Shown here: positions 1 to 7,419 of the stretch, piece by piece
Numbering within the stretch: the stretch's first letter is position 1
How the letters are laid out: each line of letters opens with the position of its first letter
Assembly (NCBI GenBank): GCA_903822115.1
Contig: CAIJNU010000093.1
Coordinates: 1 to 11,323, forward strand
Source: an uncultured Candidatus Peregrinibacteria bacterium
GTDB lineage: Bacteria > Patescibacteriota > Gracilibacteria > Peribacterales > Peribacteraceae
DNA: 11,323 bases
Direction of reading: 5' to 3'
Position numbers and translations under genes: made by a program
Notes under the pieces: generated by a model
The model's input: only the letters and a program-made list of their open reading frames with translations
What the model was told of the DNA's origin: nothing
Databases searched by the model: none

Positions 1-257
1 ACAAGAACTATCCGGAAGAAGTCTTCAATCTCGGATGCGGACGCAGGGAGGAGCTGATGGAGTACGTGCGCATGGTGGAGGTGAGCTGCGGGAAGGAGGC
101 GAAGAAGGAATTCCTCGAGATGCAGCCGGGCGACGTGGTGCGCACGGACGCGGACATTTCCAAGGCGCAGAAGATGCTCGGCTACGAGCCCAAAACCATG
201 ATCCAGGAAGGCGTACCAAAATTCGTTGAGTGGTACCGAAAGTATTACGGGGTGTAA
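1..257 (+). CDS. NAD-dependent epimerase, UDP-glucuronate 4-epimerase-like (C-terminal fragment)
   Basis: The reading frame is open from base 3 to the TAA at 255-257, giving the last 84 or so residues of an extended short-chain dehydrogenase/reductase; the 5' part lies outside the window. Visible landmarks are FNLGCGRREEL near the start of the fragment, MQPGDVVRTDADISKAQKML in the middle, and LGYEPKT followed by EGVPKFVEWYRKYY at the end. This arrangement (NLG, then QPGDV.RT.ADI.KA...LGY.P.T) is typical of UDP-glucuronate 4-epimerases and close relatives, which invert C4 of UDP-hexuronic acids in the cytoplasm for capsule or exopolysaccharide synthesis. The catalytic and Rossmann motifs are not in the window, so the exact substrate cannot be judged. 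The next gene starts 29 bases downstream on the same strand. Sure of the family, moderately sure of the substrate class. Confidence 0.85.
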   Translation, partial: KNYPEEVFNLGCGRREELMEYVRMVEVSCGKEAKKEFLEMQPGDVVRTDADISKAQKMLGYEPKTMIQEGVPKFVEWYRKYYGV

Positions 258-262
258 TAACT

Positions 263-270
263 AAAGGAGG
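263..270 (+). promoter_or_regulatory. Strong Shine-Dalgarno sequence AAAGGAGG
   Basis: AAAGGAGG lies in the short gap after the epimerase stop. It is the only strong ribosome binding site I see in the window. It sits 8 bases before an ATG at 279 (a 33-codon frame) and 16 bases before the ATG at 287 (the 92-codon frame I annotate). The spacing favours 279; the signal peptide and the TGATG junction with the next gene favour 287. Confidence 0.6.
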
Positions 271-286
271 TTGGTAGCATGATGCT

Positions 287-565
287 ATGCACCGCGGCGT
301 TCTCCTCCTCTGCGCTCTCATCAGTCTTGCCGTCTGCGCTCCATCGCTCAAACGGCTTCCGGGCATGGCTCCTTTCCTGAATCCCAAAGTCCGCGCGGCC
401 GCTTCCCTCTCCATGAAGGATCTGCGCGAACGGGGATGGTGGCTGACCGACGCGTCACTCGAACGTATAACGGAGAGCGGCGGAAAAATTTGTTTCTCAT
501 GGGACTACCGCTACCGCTCCAGCATTGTTGAACAGCCATCTATTATTGCTTCCACCTGCCACTGA
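287..565 (+). CDS. Small exported protein of unknown function
   Basis: I do not recognise a family for this 92-residue protein. The N-terminus looks like a signal peptide: a basic start (MHRG), a hydrophobic core at residues 5-16, and VCA at 16-18 as a plausible cleavage site; the residues before Cys17 do not make a proper lipobox. The predicted mature part holds an RERGWWLTD segment (47-55), SLERITESGG (57-66), ICFSWDYRYRSS (68-79), and Cys69 and Cys91, which could pair outside the membrane. Its stop overlaps the start of the GT39 gene (TGATG, bases 563-567), a translational-coupling arrangement that supports this frame being translated and suggests a role beside that membrane glycosyltransferase. 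The ATG used here lies rather far (16 bases) from the strong Shine-Dalgarno. Real gene likely, function unknown. Confidence 0.6.
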   Translation: MHRGVLLLCALISLAVCAPSLKRLPGMAPFLNPKVRAAASLSMKDLRERGWWLTDASLERITESGGKICFSWDYRYRSSIVEQPSIIASTCH

Positions 566-1821
566 TGCGCATGAAGAGAGAAGAGGCGGCACTCCTCCTC
601 ATCGTTGCCTTCGGTGTTGCGATGCGATGCCTCGGACTTGGCATCCCGGATCTGGCGACGGACGAGGCACAGTACGTTCTCGGCGATTCCATCGGGCATC
701 CCCCTCTCGGGATTGCCATTCTTCATGCAACGCAATTTCTCGGTCAGTCGCTGATCGCGGCTCGCGCGGTCTCCGCGATCTTCGGTATCCTCACAATTCT
801 GCTGATCTACGGATTGGCGAAGATGATCTTTCCAAAAAGGGGCGCGCTGCTTGCCGCCGCCCTTGCGAGCGTCTTCCCGAGTGCCATTCTCTTCAGCCGT
901 CTCGCGTACCTCGATACGATGCTCGGATTCTTCTGGGGGGCGACGACGCTCTGTTTCCTCGCCGCAAGAAAACAGCGTCATCCCTTCGCACTCCTCTGCC
1001 TCTTCCTCGCGAGCCTCGCCGCAACCTTCATCAAGACCCAAGGCTTCCTCCTGCCGCTTTTCCTCCTCGTCGGGCACTTCCTCTCAAGTCGTGGACGCGT
1101 GCTCAAAGATGACATCTTCTGGCTTTTGGTTCTGAGCCTCCTTCCCATCGCATTCTTCATCCCCGCACATCCCGGCATCCTCGCTACCCTCGCACTCTAC
1201 GGAGGAAACATGTTTGGCATCGGAGGATTCGCATCACGCGTCTCTCTCCTTCTCTTCACTTGGAAGAATATCCTCGGCATCGCGATGATTGTCCTCCTCT
1301 GCGGGATCCTCGCTCTGCGCTCTGTCCCGTGGCCCATCTGGATCCTGCTCATCATCGGATCATTCCTCAGCCTCTTCCTCGGTCCGACGCACGAGTACTA
1401 CACCGTCTTCCTCGTCTTCTGGACGATCCCTGCCGCCGCGATCTTCATCCACTTCAAGTTGTGGCTCCGCTCGCTGCTCCTCGCCACGCTGGTCGCAAAT
1501 GCGTTCCTGCTCCTCCCGCCGTCTCCGTCGTTCGCCACGTCTTCAGCAGAGCTGATGTATCAGAAAGAGGGGTGGTGGAACGCGCATGCGGCGACGGTGA
1601 ATACCGTGCTCGTGAATGCCCACGCAGACTCCGTGATCGTCCTCGGCGCTGCGGGACAGGAGTTGCGATGGTACGTGCGACCGGAAGTCTTCGTGGGGAA
1701 AGAGATGGATGTGGGCGAAAGGCCGAGGATCTACCTCGTGACGGATCCGAAGGAGGCGAAGAGAATCCAGCCGGCAAAGATCCTCTACGGTGATGAGAAT
1801 TTGCAGATAGACGAACACTGA
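565..1821 (+). CDS. GT39/ArnT-like polytopic membrane glycosyltransferase
   Basis: This 418-residue protein is mostly hydrophobic helices up to about residue 325, followed by a soluble tail of about 90 residues. Its N-terminus carries the GT-C signature: after the first membrane helix comes DLATDEAQY (29-37) with the acidic pair Asp33-Glu34, then HPPL at 45-48, then the loop SRLAYLDTMLGF with a second conserved Asp. This pattern belongs to the GT39/ArnT/PMT group, which transfers sugars from polyprenyl-phosphate donors to lipid or protein acceptors on the outer face of the membrane. The acceptor cannot be read from sequence. ATG 565 overlaps the stop of the upstream small gene; a second in-frame ATG follows at 571. 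It lies among nucleotide-sugar genes, and a GT2-GtrA protein of the kind that supplies lipid-phosphate sugars is encoded at 6307-7410. Confidence 0.85.
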   Translation: MRMKREEAALLLIVAFGVAMRCLGLGIPDLATDEAQYVLGDSIGHPPLGIAILHATQFLGQSLIAARAVSAIFGILTILLIYGLAKMIFPKRGALLAAALASVFPSAILFSRLAYLDTMLGFFWGATTLCFLAARKQRHPFALLCLFLASLAATFIKTQGFLLPLFLLVGHFLSSRGRVLKDDIFWLLVLSLLPIAFFIPAHPGILATLALYGGNMFGIGGFASRVSLLLFTWKNILGIAMIVLLCGILALRSVPWPIWILLIIGSFLSLFLGPTHEYYTVFLVFWTIPAAAIFIHFKLWLRSLLLATLVANAFLLLPPSPSFATSSAELMYQKEGWWNAHAATVNTVLVNAHADSVIVLGAAGQELRWYVRPEVFVGKEMDVGERPRIYLVTDPKEAKRIQPAKILYGDENLQIDEH

Positions 1822-1842
1822 GAGAATCGTGTATTTTCTCTC
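1820..1842 (+). terminator. Weak hairpin after the GT39 gene
   Basis: GAGAGAA (1820-1826) and TTCTCTC (1836-1842) form a perfect 7-bp stem with a 9-base loop, starting within the GT39 stop codon. No good U-tract follows, so at best it is a weak terminator or an RNA-stability hairpin. Confidence 0.25.
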
Positions 1843-1843
1843 C

Positions 1844-1873
1844 TTTGCCCATTTGCGCCTTCCCAGGCACAAT
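1844..1873 (+). promoter_or_regulatory. Possible promoter for the SDR epimerase gene, leaderless start
   Basis: TTTGCC (1844-1849) and CACAAT (1868-1873) are separated by 18 bases and could act as -35 and -10 boxes. CACAAT ends 8 bases before ATG 1882, and no Shine-Dalgarno is visible, so transcription would begin at or next to the start codon. Both boxes are imperfect matches; several other genes in the window show the same layout. Confidence 0.35.
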
Positions 1874-1881
1874 CCCTTCGC

Positions 1882-2793
1882 ATGAAGATTATCGTCACGG
1901 GTTCCTCCGGAACCATCGGCACGAGACTCGTTGAGAAACTTCTTGAACGAGGACTGGAAGTCGTCGGCATCGACTGGGAACCGAACAAGTGGCAACCGAG
2001 CATTGATGCCATCACGAAAAGAGTTGATCTGCGGGATGAGCACGCGCTTGAGAAAATGGACATCAATGCCGATATTGTCGTGCATCTCGCGGCCAATGCT
2101 CGCGTCTACGAACTCGTCGAGCATCCCGATCGCGCCCGCGACAACTTCCTGACAACCTTCAACATCCTTGAGTTTGCACGTAGGAAGAACATCAAGCGCA
2201 TCCTCTTCGCATCCTCCCGCGAGTGCTACGGCAACATTCCTGCCGAGCGTTACACGGAGGACATGGCGCGCATGGAGAACTGCGAAAGCCCCTATACGGC
2301 GAGCAAGATCGCCGGTGAAGCGCTCGTCGAGGCATACACGCGTTGCTACGGGATTGATCACATCATCTTCCGCTTCTCGAACGTCTACGGCATGTACGAT
2401 GACTCCGTACGCGTTGTCCCAAACTTCATCCGTTTGGCTCGTAGGGGCGATCCTCTCGTCGTCTTCGGAAAGGACAAGTGTCTGGATTTCACCTACATCG
2501 ACGATACCATTGCGGGGATCATCGCCGCGATCGATCGATTCGAAGCCGCGAAGAACGACACATACAACATCGCCTTCGGCGAAGCGACCACCATCACACA
2601 CCTTGCCCAGCGCATCACACAACTCTTGAAGAGCTCCTCCCCCCTGGAGATGAAATCCCCACGAACCGGAGAAGTTATTCGCTATGTTGCAGACATCGAA
2701 AAAGCGAAGAGGGTGCTCGGGTACGATCCGAAAACATCGTTCGATGAGGGGATCGAGAAATCGGTGGAGTGGTATGCGAAGAATATCAAATAA
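1882..2793 (+). CDS. NAD-dependent sugar epimerase/dehydratase (GalE-like extended SDR)
   Basis: A complete 303-residue extended SDR. The N-terminal Rossmann motif is TGSSGTIG (6-13), and Asp31 after the second strand suggests NAD rather than NADP. HLAANARV (68-75), ASSRECYG (110-117) and the catalytic Tyr138-x-x-x-Lys142 in SPYTASK all fit a functional nucleotide-sugar epimerase or dehydratase acting in the cytoplasm. FRFSNVYG and the late DFTYIDDT motif complete the substrate domain, and the C-terminus (DIEKAKRVLGYDPKT, then VEWYAKN) resembles that of the partial epimerase at the left end of the window. Sequence alone does not separate UDP-glucose 4-epimerase from related UDP-hexuronate or deoxysugar enzymes. 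It starts 60 bases after the GT39 gene without a Shine-Dalgarno; its stop codon overlaps the U-tract of the opposing terminator. Confidence 0.85.
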   Translation: MKIIVTGSSGTIGTRLVEKLLERGLEVVGIDWEPNKWQPSIDAITKRVDLRDEHALEKMDINADIVVHLAANARVYELVEHPDRARDNFLTTFNILEFARRKNIKRILFASSRECYGNIPAERYTEDMARMENCESPYTASKIAGEALVEAYTRCYGIDHIIFRFSNVYGMYDDSVRVVPNFIRLARRGDPLVVFGKDKCLDFTYIDDTIAGIIAAIDRFEAAKNDTYNIAFGEATTITHLAQRITQLLKSSSPLEMKSPRTGEVIRYVADIEKAKRVLGYDPKTSFDEGIEKSVEWYAKNIK

Positions 2794-2840
2794 AAAAATG
2801 ACGTATGTCTTGGTGAGCCTGCCGAACCATGCATACGTCA
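2792..2840 (-). terminator. Likely intrinsic terminator of the FAD oxidoreductase gene
   Basis: Read on the - strand, a perfect 9-bp stem (TGACGTATG, 2840-2832, with CATACGTCA, 2807-2799) is followed at once by seven T residues (2798-2792). The 24-base loop is long, which weakens it, but the stem plus T-run right after the convergent gene fits a rho-independent terminator. The T-run overlaps the last two bases of the opposing gene's stop codon. Confidence 0.5.
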
Positions 2841-2868
2841 CCCATTCGGCAAGCTCAGGATGACATTC
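2799..2868. repeat. Extragenic palindromic element with two interlocking inverted repeats
   Basis: Two inverted repeats interleave. IR1 has 9-bp arms at 2799-2807 and 2832-2840 (perfect). IR2 has 12-bp arms at 2815-2826 and 2845-2856 (GAGCCTGCCGAA against TTCGGCAAGCTC, one mismatch). The order A-B-A'-B' means that the RNA can form either hairpin or a pseudoknot. The segment TTCGGCAAGCTCAGGATGAC resembles interspersed extragenic repeats with a CAAGCTCAGGATGAC-like core that I recall from many environmental bacterial genomes. It fills the 110-base gap between two convergent genes. Confidence 0.5.
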
Positions 2869-2903
2869 GGAGTTTCGAAGGACTATTGCTAAACACGTAA
2901 CTT

Positions 2904-4526
2904 CTATTTCTTACCCTCGTGATAATCGTCATCGATGTTGACGCCCCAAATATTGGATTTGTCCGTGCGCCCTTCGAGGATGTTATCCACCGCAAGCATC
3001 GCTGTAAGCATGGAGTGATCCTGATTGTTGTAGCGATGTTGCCCGTTGCGGCCAATGAGGAAGAGATTGGAAATACCATCCGTAAACTTCTGGACCTGCG
3101 CGAGCTGGTCATAGGTGCCGATGTACGATGGGTACGCTTTCGGAATGCGTAGGACGCACCCATCGAGAACGTCCTCGGACTTCAGAAAGCCGATCTTCAC
3201 CATCTCCTCGACCCCTAACCGGACCATATCCTCATCCTTCTTCGACCACAGATCGTCGCCTTCGTTCACGAAGTACTCGAGTCCAATCCAGCTATTGTTG
3301 CGATCGGCAACCATGTAGGGACTCCAATTATTGAAGATCTGAATGCGCCCCACACGCACGTCGCGCTCCTGCACGTAGATCCAGTTGTCGGGAACCGTCG
3401 CCTGCGCAGGCTTGCCATGCTCGAGAACGTTAAGCTTCTTCAAGAGAAGCCCCACCGTCAGAAAATCTCGATACACAAGCCCCTTCGCCACCTCCGCAAT
3501 GTCGCTGGGCACGGCCGGCGTCATCATAGAAATGAGAGTTCGAACCGGCATCGTGGAGAAGAAGTAGTCGCACGCCACCTCCCTCTTCACTCCCGTCTTC
3601 TTGTCCTCAACCGTCACAGCGACGACCTTGCCGCCCTCCGTGCGCACACCAACGACGCGCGAATGCATCTGCACTTCGCCGCCGCACTGCGTGACCTGCT
3701 TCGCGACCGTCTCCCAGAGCTGCCCGGGACCGAATTTGGGATAGTGGAATCGCGTGATGAGCGTCGTCTCACGCTGCTCCTGCTTCTTTGCATTCTCGCT
3801 CACGAGAAGATCTCTGACGGCATGGATAAGCGCGCCTCGAAGCGAGAGTCCCTTCACGCGTTGTGCGCCCCAATCGGCGCGAATCTGATTGCACGGAACG
3901 CCCCACACCTTCTCCGTGTACGACTTGAAGAACGTCTCGAAGAGCCGCTTCCCGAAGCGATTGGTGTAGAAGGCATCCAGATACGTCTCGTCTTGAATGG
4001 GAAAAATCTGCGCCTTAATGTAACTGAGGAGGATGAGGAACGTGTTGAAGATGCCCAGCCGCATCGCGACGGAGAGCGTGATCGCGACAGGATATGGGAA
4101 GAAACTGCGGAGGTAGAAGATGCGAGAGAGGCGGGGGCGCTGAAGCATCACAGCATCTTCCTTCTCGGGATCGGGGGCGTGGCGGCGCACGGTCTTCGTC
4201 CCTCCTGCGCACGCTTCGCAGAGAAAATCGATGAGGACTTCATCCGCATAATCGATCTCGTGCCCCTTCTCCACGGTATCCGCCGCCGGCGCTCCTTGCG
4301 GCGGGAGAATGTTGAACCACCACTTCATGATGCGTGCGCTCTTGCTGAAGAACCGATGTCCTCCGATGTCGATCCTATTGCCTTTGTACGCGTACGTCTG
4401 CGAGATACCGCCAATCATCTCCGTCTCCTCGAAAACCATCGGCACGATATCCGAACGCTTCAGGAGCTCGTACGCGGCGGTGAGGCCCGCGGGGCCAGCC
4501 CCAGCAATGACGGCGACTTTTGCCAT
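2904..4526 (-). CDS. FAD-dependent NAD(P)-binding oxidoreductase, UDP-galactopyranose mutase/amine-oxidase-like
   Basis: I start this gene at ATG 4526 (540 residues), because the FAD-binding strand follows directly: VAVIAGAGPAGLTAAYELL with Gly9-x-Gly11-x-x-Gly14. The frame stays open 13 codons further, but that part has no counterpart in the family. Glu33/Glu34 ends the second strand; GGISQT (39-44) and GGHRFFSKS (55-63) follow, and the C-terminus has LFLIGRNGQHRYNNQDHSM, the second flavin contact. This architecture belongs to the glycan-locus oxidoreductases annotated as UDP-galactopyranose mutase-like or protoporphyrinogen-oxidase-like. At 540 residues it is longer than classical Glf (about 370-390), so I do not call it glf; substrate unknown. 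It is a single-gene unit, divergent from the next gene and convergent with the SDR, with its own TATAGT box and terminator. Confidence 0.8.
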   Translation of the reverse strand: MAKVAVIAGAGPAGLTAAYELLKRSDIVPMVFEETEMIGGISQTYAYKGNRIDIGGHRFFSKSARIMKWWFNILPPQGAPAADTVEKGHEIDYADEVLIDFLCEACAGGTKTVRRHAPDPEKEDAVMLQRPRLSRIFYLRSFFPYPVAITLSVAMRLGIFNTFLILLSYIKAQIFPIQDETYLDAFYTNRFGKRLFETFFKSYTEKVWGVPCNQIRADWGAQRVKGLSLRGALIHAVRDLLVSENAKKQEQRETTLITRFHYPKFGPGQLWETVAKQVTQCGGEVQMHSRVVGVRTEGGKVVAVTVEDKKTGVKREVACDYFFSTMPVRTLISMMTPAVPSDIAEVAKGLVYRDFLTVGLLLKKLNVLEHGKPAQATVPDNWIYVQERDVRVGRIQIFNNWSPYMVADRNNSWIGLEYFVNEGDDLWSKKDEDMVRLGVEEMVKIGFLKSEDVLDGCVLRIPKAYPSYIGTYDQLAQVQKFTDGISNLFLIGRNGQHRYNNQDHSMLTAMLAVDNILEGRTDKSNIWGVNIDDDYHEGKK

Positions 4527-4532
4527 GGAGGC

Positions 4533-4538
4533 ACTATA
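4533..4538 (-). promoter_or_regulatory. -10 box TATAGT of the FAD oxidoreductase gene, leaderless
   Basis: On the - strand TATAGT (4538-4533) ends exactly 6 bases before ATG 4526, the usual distance from a -10 box to the transcription start. The mRNA would thus begin at the start codon. There is no Shine-Dalgarno and no convincing -35 box. Confidence 0.5.
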
Positions 4539-4639
4539 ACGAAAAAGCAAACACAGGGAATGCAAAGAAAAGACATTACGACCAAACCTCCTCCAATCGG
4601 CCCCTAGTCAGCACGGGGCTATTCTGTTTGAATGGCTCC

Positions 4640-6316
4640 ATGCGAAGAGACGTAGCGCTCAACGTAATTTATGGCTTGGCTTTGGCATTCATCGCAAGTG
4701 CATTGATCAACCTCCCATTGTTACGCGCGATCGTCCTGAATCAAGAAATGCGCTATCCAGATATTGTGAGGGAGAGCTCGGACGAGGCGTTCTATCTCGC
4801 ACGAATCCGAGAAGTCGGAGACGGGCACTCAGGAATCGGAAATCCCGCGATGTGGGAGCGACGATTGCAGCAATACCCACTCGGCAATCTCGCAGAATTA
4901 ATTGAGGCGATACCGCTCCTCCTCGGAGTCCCGATAAAAACGGTTTCGGTCGCAGTGGACTTCATCGCGCCCTTCCTCCTCGTCTTCCTGCTTTGGCTCG
5001 CCTCTCGCCCCCTTCTCCCAAAACCCTGGCAGAGGACGCTCCTCATTGGGCTCCTCTTTCTTGGGCCATCATTGATTCTTTGGAAACGACCGATCAGCCC
5101 GCAGATCACCGATCTCTTCCTCTTCGCCTACCTCTTGTTCTTTCTTTCTCCCAAAAGGAACAAGCCTCTCTACGTTCTCCTGCGCTCGACACTCATCGGA
5201 CTCATGCTCTACGTGTATCCCTTCCACTGGACATACTGTCTGGCTGCGGAAGCTCTCTTGCTCCTGGAAACAATGGCGAAGCAACCCACGTGGCGCGAGC
5301 GCCTTCGACAAACATCTTTTGTCGTAATCCCCCTGATCCTGATCGGCTCTCCCTATCTCCTACACATGGCACAATGGAGCGCCAATCCTATCGCTGCAGA
5401 GACATGGAAACGTCTCGGCATTATCGATACGCACTGGCCGAGCAATCCATTCCTTCAGGGTGAACTCCTAATAATGTTCCTGCTGCTCCTTTGGCAGGGA
5501 AAGCGAAAACGTGAATTCTCTGCAATACTTCCTCTCTGCATCCTCTTACTCGCGGGAATTCTCGTCTTGAATCAGTCTCTTTTAACGGGGCATGAGGCGG
5601 AATTCTCGAGCCACTACCAAAAAATTCTCATCGTTCCCCTTACGATGAGCGCCCTTCTTGCGATCTCATTTTTCCTCAGAAAACCTCGAACGGAATTTGC
5701 ATTCTTTCTTGCCGTAACATTGGCGATCATCTTCTCCACCATTCATGTCGAATCTGATGAATCCGCGAAGTGGACCGCCTTCTGCCCGACGAGAAACTCA
5801 CGTGTCGCATTTGAAGAAGAAATCCATCAATTGAACAATCTCCCCAAGGAACAAGTTGTTTTGACAACACTTAAGGCCGCGGATGACTTGATGATCTATA
5901 CCAACCATTACCCATTTTTCAGCGAGCAAGATTACATGTACGGCGCTTCGGATGCGGAATTGCTTAAAAGGGGGATCATCCAACACGATCTCGTTCCCTC
6001 CCAACCCATCCCCCCTCGCGACATCTTCGGAACGTACGCTGTCAACAAAGCACTCAATCTTACGCAGCAATGTCGTGTCCTCTCTCTCTTCCTTAGGTCG
6101 AGAGAAAGTTGCGCGGTGGCGCGTGAACAATTTCTTCCACATGGATGGCAGGATTCTATTGATTCGCAACTCTCCGCAAGGCAAATATTGGAGGCGCTGA
6201 AAAAAGCACATGTAACGTATGCACTTCTTCCATCTGTCCCCCCAGCTCTAAAAAACTACACGGAAATTCTTCAGCACTTTCCCGATTTGCTGCTCCTGCG
6301 ACTCAATTATCCCTGA
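4640..6316 (+). CDS. GT-C-like polytopic membrane protein, probable glycosyltransferase
   Basis: A 558-residue membrane protein with a first helix at about 9-30, roughly ten hydrophobic segments up to about residue 400, and a soluble C-terminal domain of about 150 residues. After the first helix comes RESSDEAFYLARIREVGDGH (44-63) with Asp48-Glu49, then GNPAMWE (67-73). The DE..Y..R spacing is that of the first extracytoplasmic loop of GT-C glycosyltransferases, which use polyprenyl-linked sugars. I cannot assign a CAZy family or acceptor. Start choice: the frame is open upstream to 4520, but ATG 4640 directly precedes the first membrane helix and lies clear of the divergent gene. A TTGAAT sequence ends 6 bases upstream, a possible -10 box. 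Its 3' end overlaps that of the opposing GT2 gene by 10 bases. Confidence 0.75.
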   Translation: MRRDVALNVIYGLALAFIASALINLPLLRAIVLNQEMRYPDIVRESSDEAFYLARIREVGDGHSGIGNPAMWERRLQQYPLGNLAELIEAIPLLLGVPIKTVSVAVDFIAPFLLVFLLWLASRPLLPKPWQRTLLIGLLFLGPSLILWKRPISPQITDLFLFAYLLFFLSPKRNKPLYVLLRSTLIGLMLYVYPFHWTYCLAAEALLLLETMAKQPTWRERLRQTSFVVIPLILIGSPYLLHMAQWSANPIAAETWKRLGIIDTHWPSNPFLQGELLIMFLLLLWQGKRKREFSAILPLCILLLAGILVLNQSLLTGHEAEFSSHYQKILIVPLTMSALLAISFFLRKPRTEFAFFLAVTLAIIFSTIHVESDESAKWTAFCPTRNSRVAFEEEIHQLNNLPKEQVVLTTLKAADDLMIYTNHYPFFSEQDYMYGASDAELLKRGIIQHDLVPSQPIPPRDIFGTYAVNKALNLTQQCRVLSLFLRSRESCAVAREQFLPHGWQDSIDSQLSARQILEALKKAHVTYALLPSVPPALKNYTEILQHFPDLLLLRLNYP

Positions 6317-7410
6317 GAAGAACTCCTCCGAAACACAAAGCTATGGAGCATGAAGTAGTTGTAAAACATCACGATCCCGATCGCGAGCATCTTCGAGATG
6401 AAGTAGTGAACGCCCAAACGAATGAAGAAAATGGAAAGGCCGATATTCAAGCAAATGGCAATGGCATACACGAACCCAAACTTCAAAATTTGCGCACTCG
6501 CTTTCCCCTTTCGATGTCGGAACGTGATAAACTTGTTCATCAGGAAGACGACGAGGAGAGACAAGAAACTGGAACAGGTAGCCGCCCATTCGGGTCTCAT
6601 ATGCGCGATTCTCACGAGAGCCGTGAGAGTTCCGAGGTCAATCACGGCACCCACGCCTCCCGAGAGCGCGAACTTGAGTCCTTGATCGATGTGCGGTGCG
6701 AGTCGGGGGAAACGGATACGGAACACGGAGAGGAATGCCTCCGAAATTTCCTTCGACGTGAGGTTGGATATCCCGCGGCGTCGGTTGATGAAGAGGGTCG
6801 GGACTTCGCCGAACGTCATGCCCTTGCCATACAGCTGGTACGCGATCTCCGAGAGCACGACATAGCCTTTGGCGTTAATACGATCCATATCCAATGCGGC
6901 CACGGCTCTGCGTCGGTAGCATCGAAATCCGTTCGTATAATCCGAAATGGGGATGCCGAGCACGAAATGCGCAAAGTGATTGGCGAACCAGCTGAAAAAC
7001 GTCCGCTTCCATCCCCACTCCCGAATTTCGCTCTGGGGCAGATACCGTGACCCCACGACACAATCGCAGGACTCCGATCGCTTGAGCAGTGCAGAAATTT
7101 CTTCCGGCCGATGCGAGAAATCCGCATCCATTTCGATGAAGTACTCATACGAATGTGCGAGCCCGTAACGCAGTCCCTCCAACACCGCCGAGCCCCTTCC
7201 TCCTTTCCCTCCGCGAACGAGAAGCTGCAATCGATCGGGAAAGCGCGGCTGCAATTCCTGCACGACCTTCGCCGTTCCATCGGGAGAGGAATCATCCACG
7301 ACGAGAACGCATGCCTCGGGCTGTTCCCGGAAGATCGCCTCGATCAACTGCGCGATATTTTCGCGTTCGTTGAAGCTCGGAATGATGATCAGGATGCGCT
7401 CGTTTACCAC
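6307..7410 (-). CDS. GT2 polyprenyl-phosphate sugar transferase fused to GtrA (Dpm1-like)
   Basis: Two domains in 367 residues. Residues 1-235 form a GT2 domain like dolichyl-phosphate mannose synthase: IIIPSFNERENI (8-19), VVDDSSPDGT (37-46, Asp39-Asp40), the metal-binding DAD at 95-97 in EMDADFSHRPEE, and a YTNGFRCYRR segment (158-167). Residues 243-362 form a four-helix GtrA domain (QGLKFALSGGVGAVIDL, NKFITFR, YNYFMLHSFVFR). The enzyme should move a sugar from a nucleotide donor to a polyprenyl phosphate, with GtrA aiding membrane anchoring or flipping. Mannose is the default guess, but the upstream deoxysugar genes make a modified GDP-sugar possible. The start is GTG 7410; the AGGA 7 bases upstream could be a Shine-Dalgarno. 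It is the last gene of the - operon, 9 bases after the SDR stop. Confidence 0.88.
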   Translation of the reverse strand: MVNERILIIIPSFNERENIAQLIEAIFREQPEACVLVVDDSSPDGTAKVVQELQPRFPDRLQLLVRGGKGGRGSAVLEGLRYGLAHSYEYFIEMDADFSHRPEEISALLKRSESCDCVVGSRYLPQSEIREWGWKRTFFSWFANHFAHFVLGIPISDYTNGFRCYRRRAVAALDMDRINAKGYVVLSEIAYQLYGKGMTFGEVPTLFINRRRGISNLTSKEISEAFLSVFRIRFPRLAPHIDQGLKFALSGGVGAVIDLGTLTALVRIAHMRPEWAATCSSFLSLLVVFLMNKFITFRHRKGKASAQILKFGFVYAIAICLNIGLSIFFIRLGVHYFISKMLAIGIVMFYNYFMLHSFVFRRSSSQG

Positions 7411-7419
7411 GGAGAGATC

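Noticed and set aside
279..380. 33-codon frame starting 8 bases after the strong Shine-Dalgarno
   Set aside because: The spacing is ideal, but the product is Ser/Ala-rich without features and its stop is not linked to the next gene; the 287-565 frame has a signal peptide and a TGATG junction. Kept as an open question in the findings.
1543..2841. 432-codon open frame on the - strand
   Set aside because: It is antisense to the SDR epimerase and the GT39 3' end; it has no recognisable motif and arises from the codon bias of the real genes.
3417..4607. 396-codon open frame on the + strand
   Set aside because: Antisense to the FAD oxidoreductase, very rich in Arg, His and Glu, without motifs; a shadow frame.
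4600..4619. Hairpin GCCCC...GGGGC in the divergent gap before 4640
   Set aside because: Only 5 bp with a 10-base loop and no T-run; too weak to call as a terminator or operator.
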